Positions 1-11,590 are shown, counted from the first letter of the stretch. The stretch: DNA of 64,000 nt from Meconema thalassinum (GCA_946902985.2 OX336389.2:278859527-278923526), one strand, 5' to 3'. Made by a program: numbers and translations. Notes: generated by a model not told the origin, from the letters alone.

Positions 1-1750
1 TGGCATCGAACTCGGGTCTTATCAAAGAAGACCAGGCCCATGATTCTGCCCAGAATCGAATCATTGATCTCTGAGGGGGAACGGCCACAGTGAACCCGAG
101 GAACAATGAGTTATGTCTGCATATAAGTATAAATAGCAGGATTTCACGGCTAGAACGGGAATATCATAGCTTTTAAGGTGGATCATTGCAGAAAATACCA
201 GTCTATGTACGTTTTAGAAGCCAGAATGCAAGAAAGCGAACCAGCTTGACAGTTGACAAATCGTGGTTAGCGAAGGGGCGTTACTAGGTGGCGCCAAGGA
301 ACTAATTTCCGTCTGCACTGGAGGAGCGGCCAAAGATTAATGGCTCTGGGAACCACAGTCTAACAACGCGAAACAAGAGAGTGGGGGCAGTCGCCCACAG
401 AAATTAATTGATTACAGCCAAATGGAGCAATGAATTGAAATGAAACTTACACCTAGATGCATGTATTCTAGGAAAGATAATTTAGGAGTGTTCTCACGCC
501 TAAATTAAAGCCTGTATCTATAAACGAACCTCTGCACAGACCTCATCCGCTACGGAGGAAGGATTTGTAGATGAGCCGAGGGGGAATTACCAGAGTAGCG
601 TCAGGACGCCGTGGAAGAAGGCAATTAATTATAATTAATTGGCCAAAGCGATCGCTTGCACACGAGTGATTTTGGGACCTCCACACTTAGACAAACGAGG
701 ATCCTACTTCACTTTGTCTGGAAATGTATTATATCAAGAAGGGAGTCGGTCCTGGACTTCCAGTGGACTATGTTTCACAAGGGAGCTTTATATAGAAGAA
801 GCTTCGCAGGAAGGTCAGTTCGCCTTGACTCAACCCGTAAGCTGGCACGCTGCCGGATTAAGCAAGGAAGTGTGCGGAATATATAAAGTATTAACGCTCA
901 AATGTATTAGCGGTGAACAATGGAAAGCGCATCAGGCAGCTTAACAAAAGTAATTATGCATCGTATAAGATTTAGTCTACAGCAGACGTTTAAGCATCAA
1001 CATACGCGAGCATAGATTCAGTACAGCGTAGAGATAATTTAGGATGTTTATAGACAATGAACATAACCAGGAGGTGTTGTCATAGGTAAAATGACATATT
1101 ATTGTAATGATCACTACAGTTACGGGAGCCTGGAAGGCGTCACAAGTAGTCGTGACATAGGATTGAACAGATTTGCAGTAGAGGAGATATAAACGGTAGG
1201 TGACGGGAGTCGAACACACACACACAAGATAGACTTTCATGGAGACCAGCGGTTGTCAGGAGTTAGCTGCATCGCATCTCTGAGGTCAGGCGATAGTGGG
1301 GATCCAATCAAGGATCCATGTGTGAAGATAGTGCGAGAATTGTGTATAAAGTTATATTACAGTGATTTTTTAAAGTGTTTATGTGTATATGGTAAAATAA
1401 TATGTATTGTGTCAAAGTGAAAAAGCCAGTGATGAAAAATATGATTACCATGTGTAAAGTTGATACAATGTGTCGTGTGAATAATATCATGATGGCTTAA
1501 GACAAGCATCATGGCAGGTGCGTGGCTGGCGTGCTGGACCAACCCAGCAAAAATGAGAGTGAGTACAAACTTAATATGTTGATATGATTAAATGGCTCAC
1601 CATACAACGAAGCATCACTCTAAGATTAAGAATTAACAGTCATTTATGTACGAGTTCACACCCCTCGTATTTTGGTAAAATATTGCTTGGAGGGTGATTT
1701 GTTTACGGCCATTTAGGCGTAAGACATTGATGAAAGTAACGGTAACGTTA
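1..1750. other. unassigned sequence, no gene recognised
   Basis: No recognisable protein domain, RNA gene or repeat family is visible here. The longest open frame (639-944, plus) uses a non-ATG start and encodes an unremarkable 101-residue peptide with no motif I recognise. A perfect 20 bp AT-rich palindrome lies at 622-641. Confidence 0.5.

Positions 1751-1784
<34 letters not shown>
1751..1784. repeat. (AAT)n microsatellite
   Basis: Eleven uninterrupted AAT triplets. The asparagine run on the plus strand and the leucine run on the minus strand in overlapping frames are only translations of this repeat. Confidence 0.95.
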
Positions 1785-1785
<1 letters not shown>

Positions 1786-3730
1786 CAATCTGGGGTCGGT
1801 AACAATAATACATAATGAGCATGTCAGGCCTACAGTACGTGCAAAGTGTGTCATGTCTAGCGTAAGAATACTGTGTTATTGTAAACAGTAAGAAGGAAAC
1901 GTAAAATATCGAGATAAAAGAGAGTTTTTCAGTGTCATTGAATTGTTGAATGAATGTGTGTTATGGTATATTCCACATGGTTGTATTTGAGAGCCATTAA
2001 GATAGTTAAGTGTAAGCCAGTAAATTTATACTTGTTTGGAGCTACGTAGAACTTTGGCTTATGAGTAATTGCAGAGAGGACGTGAGTGCTTTAAGAATTG
2101 AGTCATCTATAAGAAATATTGTTTGAGCCGCGTTCAAGCGAGCATGTAACGTAGAATCAAGAGATTTACGTCAATAAGTTGCGGGGATCGTCCGAAAATA
2201 GCTTGCGCGTTAGGCGAATCTAGTCGGCTAATCTTCGAAATCTACGAGATAGTATCGCCTTAGAGCATACTTGTGTTATTCGCAACAGAGCTGGGACAGA
2301 GTCTGTCTGTATCCACTGTTCGCAGAATTTGTGCCACCAGGGATATCTGTTAGAGACCCTGTGTGAGCCCATATATTAATTGATCTGCCCTTAGAGGTAA
2401 GACTAATGGTTCTTCGTATAGGAAACGTCGATTTCCTCTTGTTATATGCATGCTGCACCAGTGAGAGAACTATGTAACTCACTTGAGATGCGCGCAAAAG
2501 CCACTAATGTCGACCACAGAACGGCAAAGCTATTTCGTGATCCATCCCTTGCCATGAATATTAATTAGGAGCCGAGATGAGCCCATTATACTCTAAATGT
2601 AGGTATTATATAATTAGATTGACTCAATTACTAAGGACACGACCCACTCAGGTTACCTCCGGCATGGCCACACTAGTGAAGGAACTTGACCCAGACGGGA
2701 AGCCAGACAGGGAGCAGGTAGTCCTCTAAACCGGCGGCCATCTTGCTGATGCAGCCGTGACTAATTCATTGTTCGCATGGAAAGGAAGTCTATAGACCTG
2801 ATCCTTTTATTTTAAAAGTGTAGTGGGACACTTAAGAATCGCGATATTTCGATAAGTAATTAAGATATGCTTGATGTGATGATGTCAATTGAATTAAATG
2901 CACTATTTCCACACACATACCATGTTGGAATGTTGTGATCGGATAATATTTGGCCCAGTTATTCTCTGAGGAGGAATACTGCACCAAATAAATAAAGGCA
3001 TCTTTGTTAAGTGTATTTGCCCAGTTCACACTAATTTATTCATACGGGTAGCGCAATTTGAATGACATGATACGTTTGTAACGATAATGTTTTGACCAGA
3101 CCCAGAAAATCGTTGTATGGTGAAGCTATAAAATATCTATGTCCATATGTATTTTGGAAGGGAAAGTGTACCACTTCAGCGTTTCAAATTGATGGGAAAA
3201 AGAATACAATTCGCACGACACAACACTTATTAATCAAGGCCTAAGATAATGAATTAATGTTACTAAAAGTAAAATGCCCCGTGTAAAACGGATAAATGTT
3301 TAATAATTGCAGATTTAATGTCATTTAAATATAATTTGTGTTTATTGTGTTGTGATATTCCAGTTTGAGTTAAATTGTGCCACGTGAAGAACACTATGGA
3401 TACTCGCAATATCGAAGAGTATCAATAATAGGATGTTTTGAATAGACTTGAGTGCGGTGAAGCACTAATTTTGAGGAGGAGAGACTCACAGATAACTTTG
3501 ATTTTTGTTGTGGGAAGTAAATGTAAAGTATTTTTCTTTGTGTTTTATGTTGTATTGCCATGATTTTCTATCATTAAATGTTATACTTAGGAATATGTTG
3601 TTTCTTTCAAGTAGAGTAGTCACCTGACAGACTCATATCCTGAACATGTGATCGTATGGTGGGTTGAACGCCCCATACCTCGAAAGACCGTGAGTTAGCT
3701 GGGATACGAACACATATTCCATATGATGAC
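1785..3730. other. unassigned sequence, no gene recognised
   Basis: Short open frames only, all under 75 codons and without recognisable motifs. No terminal inverted repeats or SINE-like promoter boxes were noticed. Confidence 0.5.
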
Positions 3731-4445
3731 GATTGGGTACAGTATAAAACAAAGTCCCCGATTCTTGGATGTTCCAGGCAATCTCGAGAACCACTTGATG
3801 GATTTTGATGCGGGTTTCTTCATCTGTAGAGACATTCTCGAGGAAGGTTTCTGTAGAAAATCATTTTATTATAACCAAAGAAAGTCGAGCAGTATCGATT
3901 TCAGTGAATCGAGTCAAAAGAAAAACCTGGCGTCCTTGCGCCTTTTAAGCTTATGCTGGGTAAACCGTTAATCATAACTATATACTATGAGTATAAGAAT
4001 TGGTCAGCATGAAACGTTCTATACAAAGTCCATGGCAGTATATCTCGATCTTCAATACATCGCCCACTATAAGTGTTTTTAAGTTTTTATTTCTTCCAAC
4101 AATCTCCAATCAATAACTAGCTTCCTATCTAGTGAGTGATCGAGCCTATCACTCTAGTTTCAGCCTTCGTTCCACAGAATACACAGTCAAGTTTAGATTG
4201 GATGGAAGGAGGATTTGTGTTTAATGCACCTCGCCTTTCTTAAATTACATATGTCTGAGAAGAATTCGTTGCACATGCCATCACCATGATAATATAATTA
4301 AAGCCCAGTCAGTGATTTTAACCCATCATGCCGAGACGGAAAATGGTTATAGGTCGTGGTTCACTGAAATCGAAAAAATACGCCTTTTAAGCTCACGCTG
4401 GGTAAACGGTTAAGGATACTGGACGAAGCCGGGATGGGTTGCTAA
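3731..4445 (+). mobile_element. Helitron-1 copy, eroded 5' end
   Basis: The sequence aligns along its length with the copies at 25449-26282 (reverse), 26320-27006 (reverse) and 42260-43474. It shares the block reading AGTCCCCGATTCTTGGATG and the block CTTTTAAGCTTACGCTGGGTAAAC. The 3' end has a GC-rich near-hairpin followed by GGTTGCTAA and then T, matching the Helitron rule of a CTRR terminus inserted before T. The 5' end, TCTCTACT in other copies, is degraded here. No Rep or helicase coding sequence is present, so this is a non-autonomous copy. Helitron assignment is inferred from the termini. Confidence 0.7.
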
Positions 4446-5893
4446 TTTGAAATAAATTAAAATATTTGTGGAATAAGGCAAATAAGAAATGACTAACCAA
4501 GTGATGACAGGAAGGAAGGTAGGTAGCCAGAATTCCTGGAAGTGCATTAGAAGCTTCCGTGGATTAGAACGAACCCAACCCTCCTCCTCCTACTACTACT
4601 ACTACTGGACATCACAGGGGTGGGGGGATGAAGTAATTATGAAGAACTTCAGTGGAAGTGAGAAACAGTCTATATCTGAAAACTTTGCTTCACACTTTAA
4701 GCAAGACATTAGGTGGTTATGTTGATCAGTTAAATGACAAAAGTATGTGGCTTACAAGACCCACAGATGGCGATATTAAACAAATTATAGAAAAAATGAA
4801 AATAAATAAGTCGGCTGGGTTGGACACGATTCAAATGAAACATTTAAAAATGGGAGGGGAAAAGGTGCATAAAATTATTATCAAACTAATCAATTTGATA
4901 AATTCAGAATGTTCCTTCCCTGATATTCTAAAAACATCAGTAGTCAGACCAGTTTTAAAGGGAGGGTTAGGCACAGATATAAATAACTACCGCCCTATTT
5001 CCATTATCTCTGCAGTGTGCAAGATAATAGAAACATGTTTAACAGATAAAATTATGGGCTTCTTGGAGGAAAATAAGTTACTATCAGATGAACAATTTGC
5101 ATACAGGAAAAGTATGGGAACCGGGACATTACTTGGAAAATTTGCTGAACTAGTAAATAAGAAACTTGATCAAGGGAAACAAGTTTTGGTTGTCTTCATT
5201 GACTTCAGTACAGCTTTCGACACCCTTCGCCATGAGATTCTTATAGAAAAACTAAGAAAAATTGGTATACGAAGCCCAGTACTTGAACTAATGGAAAATT
5301 ATCATGAGGAAAGGAACTTTCTGGTGAAAATTGGTGAAACATTTAGTGAAGAGAAAAGAATAAGAATGGGTATTCCACAAGGTAGTAACCTGGGACCTTT
5401 GCTGTACTTGATATATATAAATAATCTTGCTCAGCATTTGAAGAACACACAAATACTGCAATATGCTGATGTTACAATACTGGTATCAGTTCATAAGGAT
5501 TTTAACAAGGCAGAAAATTTCTTGCAAGCAGACTTCAATGTGCTACAGAGATGGGCTCATGATTAAGGCTTAATAATTAACAGTGCAAAAACAACAACAA
5601 TGCACATTCGGTCTCCAATGAATTTATTACAAAAGGTACATCTAAAAATACATGACTGTGATTGCATGGCAAGTAGCAACAATAACTGTGGAAACTGTAC
5701 ACCAGTTAAAAATGTAATTGTTCAAAAATACTTAGGTGTGTACTATATTGATTGTAATTTCAGGTGGGACAAGCATATCAATCAATTTACTTCCAAATTA
5801 AGAATAATTTTAAGTAAATTTTTCCATCTGAGGCAAAATATGCCGAACTCAGTGTTAAGAATGGCATACTATGGATTAGTGAAAAGCCATACG

Positions 5894-5895
<2 letters not shown>

Positions 5896-5926
<31 letters not shown>
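5896..5926 (+). repeat. internal A31 tract in the LINE RT
   Basis: Thirty-one consecutive A residues lie inside the thumb-domain coding region, far from the element's 3' end. The residues before the tract (LVKS) and after it (VES) look duplicated. Removing the 48 nt from 5879 to 5926 keeps the frame and joins the flanks into a normal LINE thumb motif. Confidence 0.9.
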
Positions 5927-5928
<2 letters not shown>

Positions 5929-6136
5929 GGAGAGTATAGTTCGATATGGAATAAAGGCTTGGGGACTTGCTTCAAACACATATATTAATAGAATTACCAG
6001 CATTCAAACACGTTTCCTAAAATTCTTTGTAAGACATGGTGAAAGGCATGGATTATACTCACCAGTGATATTGTTCTCCAATTGTCAGATAATGCCTTGT
6101 AGGGGTCTAATGCATTTTATGATAAAGTGCCTGTGA

Positions 6137-6342
6137 ATGCTGTGAAAGGTTCAACTCATAGGGTTAGGACTACTGTTCTGACTCAGTGAGGAAAGCAATG
6201 GCAAACTACCTCACTCCTCTTCTTGCCTAGAACGCCTCGAAATAGTGCTGCCTTGGGTTTTTGTGGGTATCTACTCACATAACGTAACGGCGGTACTTTT
6301 TGAGGATCCAACCAGCCTTCGGGCTGACTACCTAACAGACAG
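6137..6342 (+). mobile_element. SINE-G insertion in the LINE
   Basis: About 206 bp of non-LINE sequence separates the RT thumb from its C-terminus. It contains the block CTGACTCAGTGAGGAAAGCA followed by ATGGCAAACTACCTCACTCC. A diverged version lies at 33855-33995. I found no clear target duplication, so the edges are set by loss and return of LINE coding sequence. Confidence 0.6.
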
Positions 6343-6990
6343 ATGGAACATTATTTTAATAGTACTTTCAAAGAACATTTAAAACATCAAAAAGAAACAA
6401 GATTTACGAACTCACATTTTGTAATTCCTAAAACAAATAATGAATTTGGCAAAAGATCATTAGTTTACGTGATGCCATTTCTATTCAATAAGCTACCACA
6501 TTCACTGTTTGTCTTTGAGATTATGGCAAAAACAAAAAAAGGTATTAAAAATTGGTTATTAAATAACTATTTACACTAAGTGGACAACTGCTTGTATAAG
6601 TAATAGACTATGAACATGATAATAAAACTTGCATTTTAAGTTAAGTTTTTAAAATAGAAACGACATGTTGTATTAAGGTATTAAGGTAGGACGGAAGGAA
6701 GAGAACATACTATAATTTACTCTAATTGCTTGATTGTATTAATATTAACATCATTTTAACCATAATTAATTGCTATGAGGTGATTGAATATTTTTGTGAA
6801 TTATTATTAGCGGCACTATATAAAATAATTGGAAGGCGAGAGATTGGACGGTATTCGTGTGAATTTAATTGTGTTTGTTAACATATATGTAATTATAATT
6901 GGCACCTGCCGACAAGCGTAAACTTGGTAGGACCAAAAAAAGTAAAATTTGGTTAAAAAAACAAACTGTAAACTGTAAACTACTACTACT

Positions 6991-6993
6991 ACG

Positions 6994-7026
<33 letters not shown>

Positions 7027-7078
7027 TAATATTATTATTATTGTTATTATTATTATTATTATTATTATCATAATAATT
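6991..7078. repeat. AAT/ATT triplet repeats forming an imperfect palindrome
   Basis: About ten AAT triplets run directly into about thirteen ATT triplets through ATTAATATTATT, so the block can fold back on itself. It lies at the tail of the LINE and probably grew from its TAA-rich 3' tail. Confidence 0.85.
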
Positions 7079-7389
7079 TTAAAAAACTTTTGAATTCACA
7101 TGGCACTTCAGAAATAGTGCTCATCTGCTTTCCACCTGGAATGTTACGAGCTCATTGCATGGATTCAAGTTAACCAAAATATACGTACGTTGCATTGATT
7201 GGAACAAGGGTAAAGCACACATTTGCTAGAAAATCCAGAACAATAATTAAAGGAAGTCCCTTTACGCTAATACTTACATAGTCTTTCTACATAATTTACA
7301 TTTATATTGTGTACGCACTGTTTATGTGTAGACATAGGCAGTGACATTTTACACGAAGACACATACTTGTCGAAATCGGAGTGAGGCCA
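7079..7389. other. unassigned sequence
   Basis: Nothing recognisable between the LINE tail and the minisatellite. Confidence 0.5.
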
Positions 7390-7905
7390 GTCTAAATGGC
7401 TCCAACCTAAATGATCTAAAACAGATAGCTTAAATGGCTCCTATCCAAAGATTTAAAACAGATAACAGAGTGAAGATAGCTTAAATGGCTCCTACCCAAA
7501 GATATAAAACAGATAGCAGAGTAAAGATAGTCTAAATGGCTCCTACCCAAAAGATCTAAAACAGGTAGCTTAAATGGCTCCTGCCCAAATGATCTAAAAC
7601 TGGTAGCTTAAATGGCTCCTACCCAAAAGATCTAAAACAGATAGCACAGTGTAGATAGCTCAAATGGCTCCTATCCAAAAGATCTAAAACAGGTAGCACA
7701 GTGAAGATAGCTCAAATGGCTCCTATCCAAAAGATCTAAAACAGGTAGCACAGTGAAGATAGCTTAAACAGCTCCTACCCAAAAGATCTAAAACAGATAA
7801 CAGAGTGAAGATAGCTTAAATGGCTCCTACCCAAAAGAACTAAAACAGATAACAGAGTGAAGATTGCTTAATGGATCCTACCCAAGAGATACAAAAACAG
7901 GTAGC
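7390..7905. repeat. minisatellite, 38 and 52 bp units
   Basis: About eleven head-to-tail units of the form AGCTTAAATGGCTCCTACCC plus AAAAGATCTAAAACAG. The long version adds ATAGCACAGTGAAG, giving about 52 bp; the short version is about 38 bp. Units differ by point changes. The array ends in an ATT microsatellite. Confidence 0.9.

Positions 7906-7939
<34 letters not shown>
7906..7939. repeat. (ATT)n microsatellite
   Basis: An uninterrupted ATT run directly abuts the minisatellite. Confidence 0.95.
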
Positions 7940-8555
7940 CAACGATCTGAATTCAAGGCGACTAGATCCAATCCGTCCCAATTCGATTCAAATTATCCCT
8001 GCCCAGATTGGATCAATTTTGTCAGCACATAATTGGAATCTGATCGACTCTGCCCAAAAATGTACACATAAACTGCCCAGGCAATGTATCACATGTTATG
8101 CTCTGACACGACACTCAGTATTTGCGTATTAGGGAAGACACAACTAAGCCTTAGCTTGGATATGACTTTAGTTAAAACACACGTGAGTGGTGTCTTCAAG
8201 CGTGGCGAATGTCCGGTCTGATAATCGGAGTGAGAATCCCCAGCAGCTGGTAATCGCTGACCGGAGTTAGCAAAGCGAAGCTCCGCCGTGGAGGAGGAGG
8301 AGGAGGAGGGAGGGGCGAGGGGGGAGGGGTTAATGTTATTCATTTCCCGATTGAATGCAGGGCGCGACACTTCCGGCACTGACTGTGCTCCTCCCTTCGT
8401 TTGCATGTCATCACCTTCCGGTCTCCAACCCCGTGCCACGGTTCCAAGTCTCATGTTTAACTAGCCACAAATTGAGGGTTGAAGTCACGACCTCTTCCTG
8501 TACCTCGAATTGATCGCTGTTTAGGACCTATTTTAAACTTTAAAAGTCCACCTCG
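7940..8555. other. unassigned sequence with a GGA tract
   Basis: No gene is recognised. A purine-rich GGA run lies near 8290-8330. It produces a serine-rich minus-strand frame (8089-8454) that I do not consider coding. Confidence 0.45.
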
Positions 8556-8905
8556 AGGTGTAGCGCCTTGGAGGTCAGGGTTCGATTCCAGGCTCTGCCC
8601 AGAAATTTAATTCTGGTCTGAGGGCTGGAACGGGCTACACACATCATCGTGAGACAAAATTGAGAAGAGGTGGGTTCGATTCCCACATCAGCCATCCTGG
8701 AAATGGCTGGCCGAGGTTTCCCACTTCTACCTCAGGCAAATGACGGGATGGTTTTTAACTAAGGCCGTGGCCGCCTCCTTCCCAACCTTCACCTGAATTA
8801 CAAATTCACACACTACTGCAGACACCACAATAAAACAGGTTGTCAGACAAATTTTACACACACCTAAATACACGGGGCAAAATGACCGCGATGAAACAAC
8901 AACAT
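8556..8905 (+). mobile_element. SINE-B, best-preserved copy
   Basis: A tRNA-like head carries a B-box motif (GGTTCGATTCC at about 8580). It is followed by GAAATTTAATTCTGGTCTGA, a central block (GGGCTGGAACGGGCTACAC) and a second B-box-like motif at about 8673. The tail has CTGAATTACAAATTCACACA and GTTGTCAGACAAATTTTAC. The same order occurs at 24603, 11226, 27292 and 44222. No clean target duplication was found. Confidence 0.75.
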
Positions 8906-9200
8906 CAACTTTTTAAAGCTTATTACGACGCTTGAATAAACATTATGGTATTTAAAGCATGCAAAATAAACGTCAACATTCATTTTATGAACTCACTAAG
9001 TTCCCTCTGGCTCTCAGTTGCTAGCAGGGATACATTTAAAGGGTAGACAGAAGTAGAGGACGCAGAGCCCTGGTCAGTCAGGAAGAGCTCTGGAGCGGGC
9101 CAATAATTCGGGTGTCTTACCTAAGGGTAAAAGAAAGGAAGAAAACTTATAGTTGTACATGACCACTAAACTAGCAATAATAAACTACGGGATCAACTTT

Positions 9201-9330
9201 TTCACATGGAATCTAAACACCTAGACGTGAAATTTCTCCTCGAAACTCCCTCACATGTTAACCACGAAACGAACCCGGTCCGCCTTGGTGGGAGGCCAGT
9301 ACAGTTGGTTGACCAACCCGCTCCCGCGGG
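9201..9330 (-). mobile_element. SINE-E, old copy
   Basis: This aligns loosely with the intact SINE-E at 50972-51162: CACATGGAATCTAAACACC, TCCTCGAAACTCCCTCACAT, and GAACCCGGTCCGCCTTGGTG before GGAGGCCAG. Many substitutions indicate an old insertion. Confidence 0.55.
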
Positions 9331-9456
9331 TCGCATTTCCTGTGGTGTTTTTGTAGAGTCAGCCCAAGCGATGACCAGTTATCAGCATGGCCATGTGACG
9401 ACTACTTCAAATTGGTTTGCCATTAACAATAAAATCTTATTGAAAGATCCATTGAA

Positions 9457-9686
9457 TTTTACCAATCGATAGATTGTTGATTATAGAGATAGCAATTCGA
9501 GATTATTTATTAGCGGTGACCGAGCAAGTAGCAGGTGACGGCTGATCGTTCCCAACACCAGCCTCAGTCAATCACCTTGTAAAGTAAAACGTAGACTATC
9601 AGTCTGGTTTCACAGCTACCATTGATGAATATATTGAACTGATATCACAGTTCACTAATTCATTTCTGTTCTATCGATTGGTAAAA
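9457..9686. mobile_element. possible MITE with 16 bp terminal inverted repeats
   Basis: TTTTACCAATCGATAG at 9457-9472 is repeated exactly in inverse orientation at 9671-9686, bounding a 230 bp non-coding segment. A convincing target duplication was not found. Confidence 0.5.
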
Positions 9687-9844
9687 AAAAATTAACAACA
9701 GATTTTCTCATTTAAAATAGACATTACATGTTGTAGTCGATAGACAGACTTTATTTAGCTTGGTTCCATCTACACATTAAACACTGAATTTAAATTATCT
9801 CCATAAACACTGACAAAACGGCAACTGACCTCCCTTAGGTGAGA

Positions 9845-11075
9845 GACACCATGTCTCAACATGTGACTTTGGCTGTTAGATGAGAGGCACCATTTATGTG
9901 TCACAATTTTAATATTGGCTGTTAGGTGAGAGACACCATGTATGTATCAAAATGTGACTATTGGCTGTTAGGTGAGAGACACCTGTATGAGTCAAAATGT
10001 GAATATTGGCCGTTAGGTGAGGGGCACCTGTATGAGCCAAAATGTGACTATTGGCTGTTAGGTGAGGGGCACCTGTGTGAGTCAAAATGTGACTACTGAC
10101 TGTTAGGTGAGGGGCACCTGTATGAGTCAAAATGTGACTATTGGCCGTTAGGTGAGGGGCACCTGTATGAGTCAAAATGTGACTATTGGCCGTTAGGTGA
10201 GGGGCACCTGTATGAGTCAAAATGTGACTATTGGCTGTTAGGTGGGGGGCCCCTGTATGTGACAAAATGTGACTATTGACTGTTAGGTGAGGGGCACCTG
10301 TACGAGTCAAAATGTGGCTATTGACTGTTAGGTGAGGGGCACCTGTATGTGACAAAATGTGACTATTGACTGTTAGGTGAGGGGCACCTGTACGAGTCAA
10401 AATGTGGCTATTGACTGTTAGGTGAGGGGCACCTGTATGTGACAAAATGTGACTATTGGCCGCTAGGTGAGGGGCACCTGTATGTGACAAAATGTGACTA
10501 TTGGCCGTTAGGTGAGGGGCACCTGTATGAGTCAAAATGTGACTATTGGCCGTTAGGTGAGGGGCACCTGTATGAGTCAAAATGTGACTATTGGCTGTTA
10601 GGTGGGGGGCACCTGTATGTGACAAAATGTGACTATTGACTGTTAGGTGAGGGGTACCTGTACGAGTCAAAATGTGGCTATTGACTGTTAGGTGAGGGGC
10701 ACATGTATGTGACAAAATGTGACTATTGAATGTTAGGTGAGGGGCACCTGTACGAGTCAAAATGTGGCTATTGACTGTTAGGTGAGGGGCACCTGTATGT
10801 GACAAAATGTGACTATTGGCCGCTATGTGAGGGGCACCTGTATGTGACAAAATGTGACTATTGACAGTTAGTTGAGAGACACCACGTATGTGATGAATTG
10901 TGGCTATTGGCTATTAGGTGAGAGACACACTTTATGTGACAAAATGTGACTATTGGCTATTACGTGAGAGACACCACGTATGTGATGAATTGTGACTGTT
11001 GGCTGTAGGGTGAGAGACACCCTGTATGTGAGTATATGTGGCTATTGGCTGTTAGTTTAGCGACACCCTCCGTGT
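9845..11075. repeat. 45 bp minisatellite with higher-order structure
   Basis: About 26 units resemble TGTGACTATTGGCCGTTAGG followed by TGAGGGGCACCTGTATGAGT and CAAAA. The core (about 9990-10855) is exactly 45 bp periodic; the flanking units are more diverged. The segment at about 10136-10330 recurs at 10496-10690, an offset of 360 bp (8 units), including the rare GGTGGGGGGC variant. Because 45 is a multiple of three, the minus strand gives a 313-residue repeat ORF (9909-10850, HTGAPHLTANSHIL-type). I treat this as an artefact of the repeat. Confidence 0.95.
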
Positions 11076-11225
11076 GAGAAAATGCTCTGTCCATCCAATC
11101 ACCTTTATCCACTCCCTAAATGTCGTGACGTTTCATGCAACTGAAGGATGTTTCTTTTAACAGTGGGTGCCATCTGCAACATATCCTTCACAGCGCAGGC
11201 AGGAATACAGTAGTTGTTGTTGAAT

Positions 11226-11590
11226 CATTTAGTGGCTTGGTCACATCGTGGTGATGTAGCCTGGTGTTCTAGTGGAATCTATCTGATATGATAACCTATG
11301 TAACTGTGGTGGCTATACTTGTGTGTGTATTCTTTGATAACGCAAGAATTTGGTTAGGAATGGCCATGATCTTAATGTAGGTACTATTCCAAAAATTACC
11401 TGGATTAAAAGAGGGAAACCACAGGAAACCACTTCTAGAATGGCTGAGGTTGGAATCTTCCTAGGGTTTGCCTCATGAGGCTAGGTGAACCCTGTTCTAA
11501 CCTACAGACCAGACATAGTATGCCAGGAATCGAACTCAAACATGTGAGGTGACAGTCAGGAATGCTGGTCAGTACTCTACGAGATGGTAA
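11226..11590 (-). mobile_element. SINE-B, diverged copy
   Basis: Read on the minus strand, this shows the SINE-B order: a B-box-like segment near 11530, the central block with GAACAGGGTTCACCTAGCC, then the downstream block and a tail with CACACACAAGTATAG. It aligns with the copies at 8556 and 27292. Confidence 0.65.

Larger units (their letters stand above)
4652..6579 (+). pseudogene. reverse transcriptase of LINE, broken
   Basis: The reverse transcriptase copies LINE RNA at the nicked target during retrotransposition. Frame 2 from 4652 shows the RT blocks in order: SAGLDTIQ, NNYRPISIIS, FIDFSTAFDTLRHEIL (motif A), GIPQGSNLGPLLYLIYINNL (motif B) and LQYADVTILV (motif C). The second catalytic aspartate of YADD is valine (codon 5471-5473 is GTT), so this copy cannot be an active polymerase. 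There is an in-frame TAA at 5564-5566, after which the same frame resumes through the thumb region (VRYGIKAWG). A run of 31 A residues sits inside the thumb. The frame is cut by a SINE, and the C-terminus resumes at 6343-6579 in frame 1. A frameshift near 4690-4712 separates an upstream fragment. Confidence 0.88.
4600..6997 (+). mobile_element. 5'-truncated non-LTR retrotransposon (CR1/Jockey-like LINE)
   Basis: The element contains a degraded reverse transcriptase ORF followed by a 3' UTR. The UTR ends in a short hairpin (CACCTGCCGACAAGCG ... CTTGGTAGG, about 6900-6930), CTACTACTACTAC, and a TAA-rich tail. That is a typical CR1/Jockey-type 3' end. The endonuclease and ORF1 are absent, so the copy is strongly 5' truncated. 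The exact 5' edge is uncertain; 4600 is approximate. A SINE is inserted at about 6137-6342. The clade is judged from motif style only. Confidence 0.8.

Noticed and set aside
7390..7905. Possible CRISPR-like array
   Set aside because: Units are directly tandem without unique spacers and the context is a eukaryotic transposon-rich region.
9909..10850. 313-codon minus-strand frame rich in HTGAPHLT repeats
   Set aside because: It is the translation of the 45 bp minisatellite, which is open because its period is divisible by three.
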